DNA of 45,639 nt from Leeuwenhoekiella parthenopeia. GTDB taxonomy: Bacteria; Bacteroidota; Bacteroidia; Flavobacteriales; Flavobacteriaceae. This document shows, in pieces, positions 26,102 through 33,468 of the stretch (its first letter is position 1; every line of letters begins with the position of its first letter). The notes beneath the pieces were generated by a model, which saw nothing but the letters and a program-made list of their open reading frames with translations, had not been told where the DNA came from and searched no databases. The stretch lies in the NCBI RefSeq assembly GCF_020782115.1, contig NZ_JAJGMW010000032.1, positions 1 to 45,639 on the forward strand. Direction: 5' to 3'. Both the position numbers and the translations under genes were made by a program.

Positions 26102-27934
26102 CTAATTGGAATATTCAGGCTCTACATCAGTGTCGGTCAGGGTCATTACAAAGTCGGTCAACGCCTGGAGTTCTGCTGCATCCAGTTGCAGATTATCAAA
26201 AGGCAGGGTCTGATGCGGCAGGTCAAAACCGAGGCCTGCCCCACCCCCTTTGTTGTAAAAATCCATCACCTCCTCAAGCGTGGCATAAACGCCGTTGTGC
26301 ATATAGGGTGCGGTCACCCCGGCATTGCGCACGGTAGGCGTTTTAAACATGCCGCTTTGTATGGGTTCGTCATACATAAAGTAAAAACCCAAGTCGTCAT
26401 CCAATTGTTTATTAGCCGCAGTCTCGGGCACGCCTATGACTTCTTTTTCGGTTTCTGCGAAAAAAGGCGGCACCGTTCCGCCGGTTAAGGGCATAAAATG
26501 ACAGGTCGCGCACAGGGCTTTACCCATAAACAGATTCAACCCCACCTTTTCAGATTCGGTAAAGCTATCTTCCTCCCCACGCATATTTCGGTCAAATTTA
26601 GAATCAAAAGCATTTAGGGTCGAAATGTAAGAGGACAGGGCCATGATCGCCTGATCATTGGTTAATTTTTTGGTATCAAAAACTTCCTGAAAGGCTTCCA
26701 CATAGGCAGAATCCTGAAGGATTTCCTCTGAAAATTCGTGAACACTGCTGTTGAATTCTTCGGCATTGGTAAACACCCCGGAAATCTGCGCCATCAAATC
26801 GGGAGCGCGCCCGTCCCAGAAAAACGCCTGTTGAAAAACCGAATTGATCAGCGTGGGCGAATTGCGTTTTAACGAAGTTCCGGCATTGCTAAAATTAGTA
26901 ACCAGTCCATCTGCATAGGCTTTTTCCGGAATGTGGCAGGTGGCGCAGGCCATAGTACCGTCTTTTGACAATTTCGCATCAAAAAAGAGGCGCTTTCCCA
27001 AAGCGATCTGTGCTTCAGAGGGATTTCGGTTGGTCACCCTTCTGAAGAATTCCACATTAAAAGAATTATTCTCGAAAAAGGTAGGCGCATCAAAATTATA
27101 GGCCTGAGTGTTTACCGGTTCCCAAACCGCAGCTGTTTTCCGGATCTCTACCCAGGCTCGTGTAATGGGATTTAGATAGTCCCGCACAAAAGTATAGCGA
27201 TCAAAAGTCTCAAAATCGCCATCTTTTCGAATAAAAACTACTGCGGCATCAATAGCTTCAGTGAACTTTTGGTCGATCTGTTTATCCTTTTGCTTAATCA
27301 ATTCCTGAAGGGACAATTCGTACACGGTTTTGAGCGACTCCAGCGACTGAGCCGTTTCCTTTAAACCCAGACCGCTTACAGGAGTGTCAAAACCTGTAAT
27401 TCCAAAGCTCAGCACCCGCATCAACTGCTGATGCGTCGCGATAAAAAAGCGCTGGGCATCCAGCTGGCGTTGGCCAACATTCTTTTGAAGTACACTGATC
27501 AGACCTCGGGTCAATTTAAGTTCGTGTTTAAAAAGCGCCTCATCTTCAGCTCCTTCATAAATAGATTCTTCCAGGCGTTGTAACCCTATGGGTTGCAACA
27601 CGCGCTGGGTGTCATCGGTAAGACGCGGCAAAGCCGGACCATTAGCCTGATGCCCCACCGGCGGATTGAGGTACGACGCGTAAGGTTCAGCTTTTTTAAA
27701 GGCTTCTCGGGCTTTGATAAAGTAGATTTTAGCCAAAGAATCGGAAGAAGCCACCCCATCTAAACTGTCGAGATAGTCAGCCGTCTCGTTGATGTGCTTC
27801 AAATAATATTGATGCGCAGGTTGCCAGTCTACGGCAATTTCATAGGTTTCCGGGGCCGGTTTATCTTCTTTACAAGAAGCTAAAATCAGGCAAACAAGAA
27901 GACCTGTAACTAGGTGTTTAATAGAATACATCAA
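26102..27934 (-). CDS. Di-heme cytochrome c peroxidase (MauG/CcpA-like) lipoprotein with imelysin-like N-terminal domain
   Basis: The 610-residue protein opens with a lipoprotein signal (LLVCLILASC, Cys near 21). Residues about 30-280 are helical and resemble an imelysin/EfeO-like fold (VGHQANGPALPRL, LQRLEESIYEGAEDEAL). The C-terminal half is a bacterial di-heme peroxidase. The first heme site is CATCH at 330-334 in MACATCHIPEKAYADG, and the second is CATCH at 475-479 in ALCATCHFMPLTGG. It also has FFWDGRAPDLMAQISGVF and TPTVRNAGVTAPYMHNGVYAT, typical of the family. It would reduce peroxide or oxidise a protein or organic partner in the periplasm. The PhoX-like gene is 68 bases upstream on the same strand, with a terminator-like hairpin between them. 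ATG 27931 is an alternative start. Confidence 0.92.
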   Translation of the reverse strand: MMYSIKHLVTGLLVCLILASCKEDKPAPETYEIAVDWQPAHQYYLKHINETADYLDSLDGVASSDSLAKIYFIKAREAFKKAEPYASYLNPPVGHQANGPALPRLTDDTQRVLQPIGLQRLEESIYEGAEDEALFKHELKLTRGLISVLQKNVGQRQLDAQRFFIATHQQLMRVLSFGITGFDTPVSGLGLKETAQSLESLKTVYELSLQELIKQKDKQIDQKFTEAIDAAVVFIRKDGDFETFDRYTFVRDYLNPITRAWVEIRKTAAVWEPVNTQAYNFDAPTFFENNSFNVEFFRRVTNRNPSEAQIALGKRLFFDAKLSKDGTMACATCHIPEKAYADGLVTNFSNAGTSLKRNSPTLINSVFQQAFFWDGRAPDLMAQISGVFTNAEEFNSSVHEFSEEILQDSAYVEAFQEVFDTKKLTNDQAIMALSSYISTLNAFDSKFDRNMRGEEDSFTESEKVGLNLFMGKALCATCHFMPLTGGTVPPFFAETEKEVIGVPETAANKQLDDDLGFYFMYDEPIQSGMFKTPTVRNAGVTAPYMHNGVYATLEEVMDFYNKGGGAGLGFDLPHQTLPFDNLQLDAAELQALTDFVMTLTDTDVEPEYSN

Positions 27935-27949
27935 GTGGGTTTTACGTCA

Positions 27950-27979
27950 AAAACCCCCGGAGTCAAAGCCGGAGGTTTT
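27950..27979 (-). terminator. Hairpin between the PhoX-like and cytochrome c peroxidase genes
   Basis: An 11-base-pair stem with one mismatch (AAAACCCCCGG and CCGGAGGTTTT, loop of eight bases) follows the PhoX-like stop by 23 bases on the minus strand and ends in T residues. It may stop or attenuate transcription into the peroxidase gene, whose start is only 15 bases further on. Confidence 0.7.
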
Positions 27980-28002
27980 AAGGTTGATTGGTTTGTTTTT
28001 AC

Positions 28003-29556
28003 TTATCTGGGAAGTCCCTGAAGAATAATGATCTGACCTCCCTGGGTATCTTCGGCTCCTTCTAAGGTATGACCATCACGGCCTGCAAACGAAGCATTTT
28101 TCCAGTAGTGAGGTTGTAGGTTTAGAATGAAAGTACCCGGTTTATCTACCTTGTCTGAAATATCAATTAAAGCACCGTACTCCCCGCTAAATCCGGAGCT
28201 TCCGTTTTCTACCAAATCCTGACGAATAACAAATTCAAGCACCGGACGTGCATTGTTACCGTTAAGGTCAGACTGGTAAATGTATGCCGCGTGATTTCTG
28301 GAAAACGAGTTAGGATCTTCCTGAAAGTACACAAAGTTTTCAGTCACACAGATGTTATCAGGACTCTGTAGCAAAGACACGTTTCCGTCTGCATTGTTAG
28401 AATCGGTATTTCCGCTGATGATTTGAGTCAATTTACCTTCCAGCGGATTGGTCTCATCAAGCTCCAGTTTGTAAACCGTTCCCCAATCGTTATAAGTTCC
28501 TGCTCCGGGACCACGACCGGTTACTGCAAAAAATACATTTCGGCCTTTAGCATCAGAACCTTTTTGATAATCCACATCTTCCACACGCATAAAAGCAGAA
28601 GCCTGTACCCCGATACAAGCGGTTTCCATTTCAGTTTTGGTCTTATCTTTTCCATTTACTATCTCCACAAACTCCACATCATACGATTTCTGAAAATCCA
28701 GATTGCTTTCGTTATAAATTTTTCCGGCTTCCACAGCTTTTTTGCCGCCTGCCCCGTCAGCTATTTCTTTAAAGCGAAGCACATAAATTTTACCGTTTTC
28801 TAAATCGGCATCACCGTTTTCAGAAAGGTACATGGTCACCTGACCTTCAGAACCGCTGGAGTCGTCATCCCCACCTATGATAACGGTCTTACCTGCGTAA
28901 GCACCTTGTGGAAGCGGCACCGCATTTTCCCATGAAAATTCGCCCAAAGCATCCAGACCAAAATCAGCATCCGGGTCTGGTGTCATATACGGGTCGATCC
29001 CTTTTACATCGTAGTTGATGCTTTCCGAAGCCGAAAGGTATAAATCCTGTGACCCGCCATGAATCGCAGCTTCCCACATCGTACCACTACACTGGCGGGC
29101 ATAGTCTGCCACGCTTGAGTTTAACAACCACTCGCCGCTCAAAGGCTTCAGGTTTTTATCAAGCATGATACGTGATACGGCATAGGTATCTTCGGCATTT
29201 ACCACGTAGATATAGCCATCGCTGTTAGGATCTTTAAGAAAACCGGCACCATCCTGAGCCCCTACTAGTTTAAAGCCGTTGCTTAAGGTATCAGACGAAC
29301 TGATAATGGAATAGGCCTTTACATAGTTAAATTGAGGCATCATCGCCACAAGCGGAGCCAGATTTGATTTGTCTGAAAACATTCCCGGGTCTGGTGTAAA
29401 ATCCTGACCGTCTTCGCCGTCAACGCCATCTGCACCGTCTTGACCATCTACACCATCAACGCCGTCAATTCCGTCTTCTACATCACAGGCTGTAAAAACA
29501 CTTCCGGCAGCACCCAGAAGCATCAGATTAAATACAAGTCTCTTAATTGTAATCAT
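28003..29556 (-). CDS. PhoX-like (DUF839-type) lipoprotein with collagen-like stalk
   Basis: The protein has 517 residues. A signal ending SVFTAC points to a lipoprotein, followed at once by eight collagen-like triplets of the form G-x-D, starting GIDGVDGVDGQDGADG. The rest resembles a PhoX/DUF839 beta-propeller: DGYIYVVNAEDTYAVSR, GTMWEAAIHGGSQDLYLSAS, ASAFMRVEDVDYQKG, VTGRGPGAGTYNDWG and LQSPDNICVTENFVYFQED. PhoX enzymes are Ca/Fe phosphatases; whether this member keeps activity cannot be told without alignment. The Gly-x-Asp stalk would lift the domain off the outer membrane. It precedes the MauG-like peroxidase, and the two probably work in one pathway. Confidence 0.82.
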   Translation of the reverse strand: MITIKRLVFNLMLLGAAGSVFTACDVEDGIDGVDGVDGQDGADGVDGEDGQDFTPDPGMFSDKSNLAPLVAMMPQFNYVKAYSIISSSDTLSNGFKLVGAQDGAGFLKDPNSDGYIYVVNAEDTYAVSRIMLDKNLKPLSGEWLLNSSVADYARQCSGTMWEAAIHGGSQDLYLSASESINYDVKGIDPYMTPDPDADFGLDALGEFSWENAVPLPQGAYAGKTVIIGGDDDSSGSEGQVTMYLSENGDADLENGKIYVLRFKEIADGAGGKKAVEAGKIYNESNLDFQKSYDVEFVEIVNGKDKTKTEMETACIGVQASAFMRVEDVDYQKGSDAKGRNVFFAVTGRGPGAGTYNDWGTVYKLELDETNPLEGKLTQIISGNTDSNNADGNVSLLQSPDNICVTENFVYFQEDPNSFSRNHAAYIYQSDLNGNNARPVLEFVIRQDLVENGSSGFSGEYGALIDISDKVDKPGTFILNLQPHYWKNASFAGRDGHTLEGAEDTQGGQIIILQGLPR

Positions 29557-29588
29557 CTTTAAATAGTTTTTGATTTTTTAGTTTGTTT

Positions 29589-29596
29589 CAAAACTA
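29589..29596 (-). promoter_or_regulatory. Candidate -7 box for the PhoX-like gene
   Basis: The minus strand reads TAGTTTTG, matching TAnnTTTG, 32 bases before the ATG at 29556. A clear -33 element at standard spacing was not found. The rest of the 266-base gap holds only the bcp terminator. Confidence 0.4.
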
Positions 29597-29769
29597 GCCA
29601 GATGACCGTCGGTGAAGGTTAATTCAAAATCGTGTTTGGATTACCCTTTTCTAAAGTGAATGTTATAGGTGTTACCTCAACTTTACTATTTAAAGTTATT
29701 CTAAGGAGTTGTGTAAACTGTATTTGGGGAAATCCCCTATAAATCAGTCGTTAAGCCCAAATGCATAAA

Positions 29770-29798
29770 AAAAGTCTGTCCAACCAGGACAGACTTTT
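29770..29798 (-). terminator. Terminator of bcp
   Basis: A perfect 12-base-pair stem (AAAAGTCTGTCC, loop AACCA, GGACAGACTTTT) lies 24 bases after the bcp stop on the minus strand and runs into a T-tract (the A-run at 29767-29773 on the plus strand). Confidence 0.9.
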
Positions 29799-29822
29799 AA
29801 ATTAACATTGAAAACCGGAGAC

Positions 29823-30278
29823 CTAGACTTCGGTTAAAATCTGCGCAGCGTGATCTTTGGTTTTTACCTTATCAATCACCCGGGTAACCGTACCATTTTC
29901 TACAATAAAAGTGGTACGGTGAATGCCGTCGTATTCCTTACCCATAAACTTTTTAGGGCCCCAGACGCCGAAGGCATTGATCACGGTCTTGTCTTCATCG
30001 GCCAATAAGGGGAACGGAAATTCGTATTTCTCCTTAAAGTTGCTTTGGCGCTTTTCAGAATCTGCGCTTACCCCAAGTATGGCGTAACCCTGATCCTGAA
30101 GTTCCTTATAGTGGTCTCTCAGATTGCAGGCTTCGGCAGTACAGCCGGGCGTTGAGGCCTTCGGGTAAAAGAACACCACTACCTTCTTGTCGGCATAATC
30201 ACTCCAGTTTACGGTGTTGCCATCCTGATCGGTTGTGGTAAATGCGGGAACATCATCCCCTTCTTTAAGCATATTCAT
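29823..30278 (-). CDS. bcp: Bcp/PrxQ-type thioredoxin-dependent thiol peroxidase
   Basis: This 151-residue cytoplasmic peroxiredoxin reduces hydrogen peroxide and organic hydroperoxides using thioredoxin. The peroxidatic cysteine is Cys46 in YPKASTPGCTAEACNLRD and the resolving cysteine is Cys51, five residues on, the atypical 2-Cys PrxQ pattern. ILGVSADSEKRQSNFKEKY and GVWGPKKFMGKEYDGIHRTT are typical of Bcp. The start MNMLKEGDDVPAF matches the family N terminus; the ATG two codons later is possible. It diverges from nth across 90 bases. Confidence 0.96.
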   Translation of the reverse strand: MNMLKEGDDVPAFTTTDQDGNTVNWSDYADKKVVVFFYPKASTPGCTAEACNLRDHYKELQDQGYAILGVSADSEKRQSNFKEKYEFPFPLLADEDKTVINAFGVWGPKKFMGKEYDGIHRTTFIVENGTVTRVIDKVKTKDHAAQILTEV

Positions 30279-30368
30279 AGCGTTTTATTTAGATTATTAT
30301 TGGTATTATTATTCAAATTTTAAGGCAATAAGAAGTTCTTTTGCCTAAAGACTATAAATTTAAAGATT

Positions 30369-31025
30369 ATGACCAAGGCCGAGAAGGTTAGCTTTGTTAT
30401 AGATACGTTAAAGCGCCTGTATCCCCAGATTCCCATTCCATTAGACCACAAAGATCCCTATACCCTGCTTATTGCGGTTTTGATGAGTGCCCAAAGCACC
30501 GATGTCAAGGTAAACCAGATCACGCCCCTGCTGTTTGAGGTAGCAGATAATCCCTATGAAATGGTAAAGCTTACGGTGGAAGAAATACGGGAAATCATAA
30601 AACCCGTAGGTTTATCGCCTATGAAGGCCAAAGGTATTCACGGCCTCTCCCATATTTTGATTGACAAATACAACGGAAGGGTTCCGGAAAGTATTGAAGA
30701 ACTCGAGCAATTGCCTGCCGTAGGTCATAAGACCGCCAGCGTGGTAGTGGCACAGGCTTTTAATATTCCGGCTTTTCCGGTAGATACACACATACACCGC
30801 CTGATGTACCGCTGGGGACTGACCACCGGTAAAAACGTGGTACAAACCGAAAAAGATGCCAAGCGCCTCTTCCCCGAATATTTGTGGAATGACCTGCATT
30901 TACAGATCATCTGGTACGGGCGTCAATACAGTCCTGCGCGCGGCTGGGATCTGGAAAAAGACATCATCACCGCAACTATAGGTCGCAAAAAAGTGATTGA
31001 AGAGTGGAACAAAGGAAGGAAGTAA
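30369..31025 (+). CDS. nth: Endonuclease III, DNA glycosylase/AP lyase, without the Fe-S cluster cysteines
   Basis: The 218-residue protein removes oxidised pyrimidines and cuts at abasic sites. The helix-hairpin-helix is LEQLPAVGHKTASVVV, with catalytic Lys121, and the catalytic acid is Asp139 in FPVDTHIHRLMYRWGL. The C-terminal loop of most Nth proteins holds four cysteines (C-x6-C-x2-C-x5-C) binding 4Fe-4S. Here that part reads YGRQYSPARGWDLEKDI and no cysteine is present, so the cluster is absent. The 106 bases at its 3' end are repeated, with four synonymous changes, about 0.6 kb downstream beyond an accessory gene. Confidence 0.95.
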   Translation: MTKAEKVSFVIDTLKRLYPQIPIPLDHKDPYTLLIAVLMSAQSTDVKVNQITPLLFEVADNPYEMVKLTVEEIREIIKPVGLSPMKAKGIHGLSHILIDKYNGRVPESIEELEQLPAVGHKTASVVVAQAFNIPAFPVDTHIHRLMYRWGLTTGKNVVQTEKDAKRLFPEYLWNDLHLQIIWYGRQYSPARGWDLEKDIITATIGRKKVIEEWNKGRK

Positions 31026-31038
31026 AGCCGTTGGTTTT
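30933..31038 (+). repeat. 3' end of nth, first copy of a 106-base direct repeat
   Basis: This is the native last 31 codons of nth plus 13 bases after the stop. It pairs with 31550-31655 at an offset of 617, with identity at 102 of 106 positions. The four differences are all in third codon positions of the nth frame and silent: Pro CCT/CCC, Thr ACC/ACT, Ile ATA/ATT and Asn AAC/AAT. Confidence 0.97.
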
Positions 31039-31052
31039 TTTAAGATTCAAAG

Positions 31053-31538
31053 ATGGTCAAAGAAGATCTTCATATCTATTTGAAAGCAGAAACAAGGCAA
31101 TTGCTCGAATTGGCCAAATCAAGGTCGCTATACCCAGTTTCAGAAAACTGTCTTTATATAACCAGCAAAATTGAAAATAATTCAAACGAGAACTTTCTTG
31201 AAGTAAGAAAACTTAGAAAAAGAAAAAATAAAGACAAAAAGCCAAGGTTCTTAAATGAAGTGGTCGCAGAACTTACTCACTTGTACGAAGACTTGTATGA
31301 TATAAATCTATTCATCTACAAATCTTCAAAAAATATAAGTCTTGTAGAAATTCAGTACTTTCTAAAAAGTTCTCTTGATAAAGAATACCATAAAAAAGTT
31401 AGCCAAGATTCCCCGATGATACATTCCAAGTTAGCCATTCCTCCTTATGTAGAAGGAGATAAACAAATGTTTGATCTTAACTGGGAATTAGGTGGATTCA
31501 AACACCAGTGGAAACTTTTTTGGTGGAAGATATGTTAA
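31053..31538 (+). CDS. Unknown 161-residue protein (cargo gene behind nth)
   Basis: The protein opens MVKEDLHIYLKAETRQLLEL. It has a lysine-rich middle (VRKLRKRKNKDKKPRFLNEV), a helical segment around LTHLYEDLYDINLFIYKSS, and a Trp-rich C terminus (GGFKHQWKLFWWKIC). There is no signal peptide or membrane helix, and I recognise no family. The gene is much more AT-rich than nth. It starts 27 bases after the nth stop and ends 11 bases before a second copy of the nth 3' end. This is the same arrangement as the 157-residue gene behind sbcC, so both look like inserted cargo. Function cannot be assigned. Confidence 0.72.
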   Translation: MVKEDLHIYLKAETRQLLELAKSRSLYPVSENCLYITSKIENNSNENFLEVRKLRKRKNKDKKPRFLNEVVAELTHLYEDLYDINLFIYKSSKNISLVEIQYFLKSSLDKEYHKKVSQDSPMIHSKLAIPPYVEGDKQMFDLNWELGGFKHQWKLFWWKIC

Positions 31539-31549
31539 TACGTTTATTA

Positions 31550-31655
31550 CCCGCGCGCGGCTGGGATCTGGAAAAAGACATCATCACTGCAACTATTGGT
31601 CGCAAAAAAGTGATTGAAGAGTGGAATAAAGGAAGGAAGTAAAGCCGTTGGTTTT
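31550..31655 (+). repeat. Second copy of the nth 3' end
   Basis: This non-genic copy of nth codons from PARGWDLEK to the stop, plus 13 downstream bases, begins in mid-gene with no start codon. It keeps the reading frame and stop intact. Because all four differences from the native copy are silent, it diverged while still part of a working nth gene, most simply in another strain or species, and arrived by recombination. Confidence 0.93.
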
Positions 31656-31739
31656 ATTTATTTAAAATGTGGAATTCCGTAAGTCGGGTGTTCAAATAAC
31701 TAGTAAGTTTATAGAATTTGAAATTATTTCTCAAAGTTT

Positions 31740-32359
31740 GCTAGCGCGAGCGTCTCGCTCGTGTAGCATAAGTCAGTATTAAGAATGAGCCGAAAATATA
31801 AATTTCACAATCTATCTGGAGCATACTTCATAAGTTTTGCTACGGTATACTGGTTGGACGTTTTTACCCGGCAGGAATATTTCAACGTATTGACGGAAAG
31901 TATAACTTATTGCAGGGCTAAAAAAGGTATGGAGGTATTTGCTTATTGCTTTATGCCTAATCATGTTCATTTAATTTTTAGATCAGCTAATGATGATCCT
32001 TCAGGATTGATTAGAGATTTTAAAGGATTTACAGCGAGAAAACTCATAAAAACAATAAAAGACAATCCAAAGGAAAGCAGAAAAGAATGGTTATTATGGA
32101 TGATGAAGCGTGCGGGTACTAAGAATAGTAATGTAAAAGAACTTCAGTTTTGGCAGCAGCACAATAATCCCATCGAACTGTGGAGCACTAAAGTAATTCA
32201 GCAAAAGATAGACTATATCCATAACAATCCTGTCAAAAGCGGTTTTGTAACAAATCCTGTAGATTGGAAGTATAGCAGCGCGAGAAATTATCAGGAAGAT
32301 CAAACAGTTTTGGAAATAGATATTTGAGGTTAGACCACGAGCAGGATGCTCGCGCTAGC
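31740..32359 (+). mobile_element. RAYT element with flanking REP hairpins
   Basis: The left boundary is GCTAGCGCGAGCGTCTCGCT and on to 31763. The right boundary (32336-32359), read in reverse complement, begins GCTAGCGCGAGC and ends GCTCGTG like the left one, so the two are inverted. Each contains a hairpin: CGAGCG-TCT-CGCTCG on the left and CGAGCA-GGA-TGCTCG on the right, preceded by the same GCTAGCG guide-like tag. This is the organisation of REP-associated tyrosine transposase units, where the enzyme recognises the tag and hairpin foot. The element sits behind the second nth copy. Confidence 0.88.
31785..32327 (+). CDS. REP-associated tyrosine transposase (Y1_Tnp, IS200-like)
   Basis: This is a 180-residue single-strand DNA nuclease/transposase of the RAYT class. 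It opens MSRKYKFHNLSGAYFISFATVY. The metal-binding HUH motif is MPNHVHLIF (His60 and His62), and the catalytic tyrosine is Tyr144 in KIDYIHNNPVKSGFV. DWKYSSARNYQ near the end is a standard RAYT signature. All active-site residues are present, so it is probably functional. It should cut and join REP hairpins such as the pair on either side, and may spread REP sequences rather than itself. It is AT-rich relative to the housekeeping genes. Confidence 0.93.
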   Translation: MSRKYKFHNLSGAYFISFATVYWLDVFTRQEYFNVLTESITYCRAKKGMEVFAYCFMPNHVHLIFRSANDDPSGLIRDFKGFTARKLIKTIKDNPKESRKEWLLWMMKRAGTKNSNVKELQFWQQHNNPIELWSTKVIQQKIDYIHNNPVKSGFVTNPVDWKYSSARNYQEDQTVLEIDI

Positions 32360-32463
32360 AATTTTTTATCAGGCATTAATGACAATTAATCCTAAATAAT
32401 TATCATTTTTCTATTTGATTATAAACTACATTAGATTTCAATAACACGAATTATTCAATGTTC

Positions 32464-33042
32464 ATGAAATCTATTTTTACACTTCTATCTCTTTTAGTAC
32501 TAATAAATTACGGAAACCTTTCTGCGCAGCAAATCACTGCTCCGGGAGGTGCTAAATTTCTGGTCGAACTCGGTGGGGAATTTGGCGGGGAAGAAATTCT
32601 AACTGTCTATTTTGAAGAAGGTGGTGATCAAAAAATGCGCGCCGGTCAGGGCGGCTATTTGGCTGTGGGGGGCAAATTCCATTTTAAAAATCTGAAGTCT
32701 TTTATGTTGCGGGGTAGCGTAGGCTTTAAGTATGTAACCACCGCTGCCGACAATGCAAACATCAGGCTTACCCGTTTTCCCATCAACTTAGTGGGCTATT
32801 ACAGGATTAACGAAGACTTTAGACTGGGCGCCGGGCTTACCACCCATCAACTCATTCGGTTTAAAGGAGATGGTTTTGTACCTGATGCTGATTTGACTAG
32901 CGGTCTTGGCGGACGCTTTGAGTTCGGCTGGCGCTGGGTTGCGCTAACCTATACGGCGATCAACTATAAAAATGAGTTTGACTACAGCTTTTCAGCCAAT
33001 TCGATTGGTGTGGCGTTTTCGTTTACTTTTCCACAGGATTGA
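32464..33042 (+). CDS. Outer-membrane beta-barrel protein (OmpA/OmpW-like porin fold), unknown role
   Basis: The protein has 192 residues from this start (an ATG two codons upstream at 32458 is possible). The signal peptide ends NLSAQQ. The mature part alternates hydrophobic and polar residues in short strands separated by Gly-rich turns: GAKFLVELGGEFGGEEI, GGYLAVGGKFHFKN, MLRGSVGFKYVTT, YYRINEDFRLGAGLTTH and GGRFEFGWRWVALTYTAINY, ending with a strand that finishes in aromatic residues (VAFSFTF). This fits an 8-strand barrel. It lies between the RAYT unit and a repeat region, within the accessory insert between nth and the sigma factor. Confidence 0.75.
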   Translation: MKSIFTLLSLLVLINYGNLSAQQITAPGGAKFLVELGGEFGGEEILTVYFEEGGDQKMRAGQGGYLAVGGKFHFKNLKSFMLRGSVGFKYVTTAADNANIRLTRFPINLVGYYRINEDFRLGAGLTTHQLIRFKGDGFVPDADLTSGLGGRFEFGWRWVALTYTAINYKNEFDYSFSANSIGVAFSFTFPQD

Positions 33043-33140
33043 TTTGAAATCCCCTATTGATTTTATTGAATACAACATCGTTAAGATTCTCATTTCTATC
33101 AACTTTGGATTTAACTTTTCAGATTACTAACAAAACAGTT

Positions 33141-33320
33141 CATTCTATTCATTTTCTTTGCTTGTCCAAAGAAAACGAATCAAAAGAAAAGACACTTTTT
33201 CTTAGGTCTTTTTGTCCTTTAGGGGCAAAACCGCAGTAAATCCCCTAAATTTTCTCCAAGGCTTCAAAAATTTTTAACGGGTATTTCCAGCTATACTGAA
33301 GAAAAAGGAGACTAAAGAAT
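33141..33320 (-). repeat. Dispersed intergenic repeat, copy A (inverted relative to 38361-38531)
   Basis: Read on the minus strand, this segment matches 38361-38531 along its whole length with scattered differences. Shared blocks include AGCCTTGGAGAAAATTTAGG, GCGGTTTTGCCCCTAAAGG and TTCGTTTTCTTTGG, then AAGCAAAGAAAATGAA. The short reading frame over it (33057-33239) looks like a product of the repeat, not a gene. The flanking DNA to 33420 is AT-rich and featureless. Confidence 0.85.
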
Positions 33321-33420
33321 TAAATAATAGATATTATTTGAAAAATTCAATTTAGTAAAATAGTTAATTAAAGCTTCGTCGCTTCTTTACCTTTCCACAA
33401 AACTGATTGAACACTAGCTA

Positions 33421-33448
33421 TTCTAAAACTAATTGATTAGTTTTAGAA
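33421..33448. promoter_or_regulatory. 28-base perfect palindrome before a lipoprotein gene
   Basis: The arms TTCTAAAACTAAT and ATTAGTTTTAGAA are fully complementary and separated by two bases. The palindrome ends 20 bases before the ATG at 33469. It could be an operator for a dimeric regulator or form a hairpin in the 5' untranslated RNA. The A/T-rich stem and near-absence of a loop favour a DNA-binding site. Confidence 0.5.
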
Positions 33449-33468
33449 ATATAAAACAAGTACCAGTT

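Noticed and set aside
33057-33239. 60-codon plus-strand open frame
   Set aside because: Its second half coincides with the repeat at 33141-33320, whose other copy at 38361-38531 has no matching frame. It is better explained as repeat DNA.
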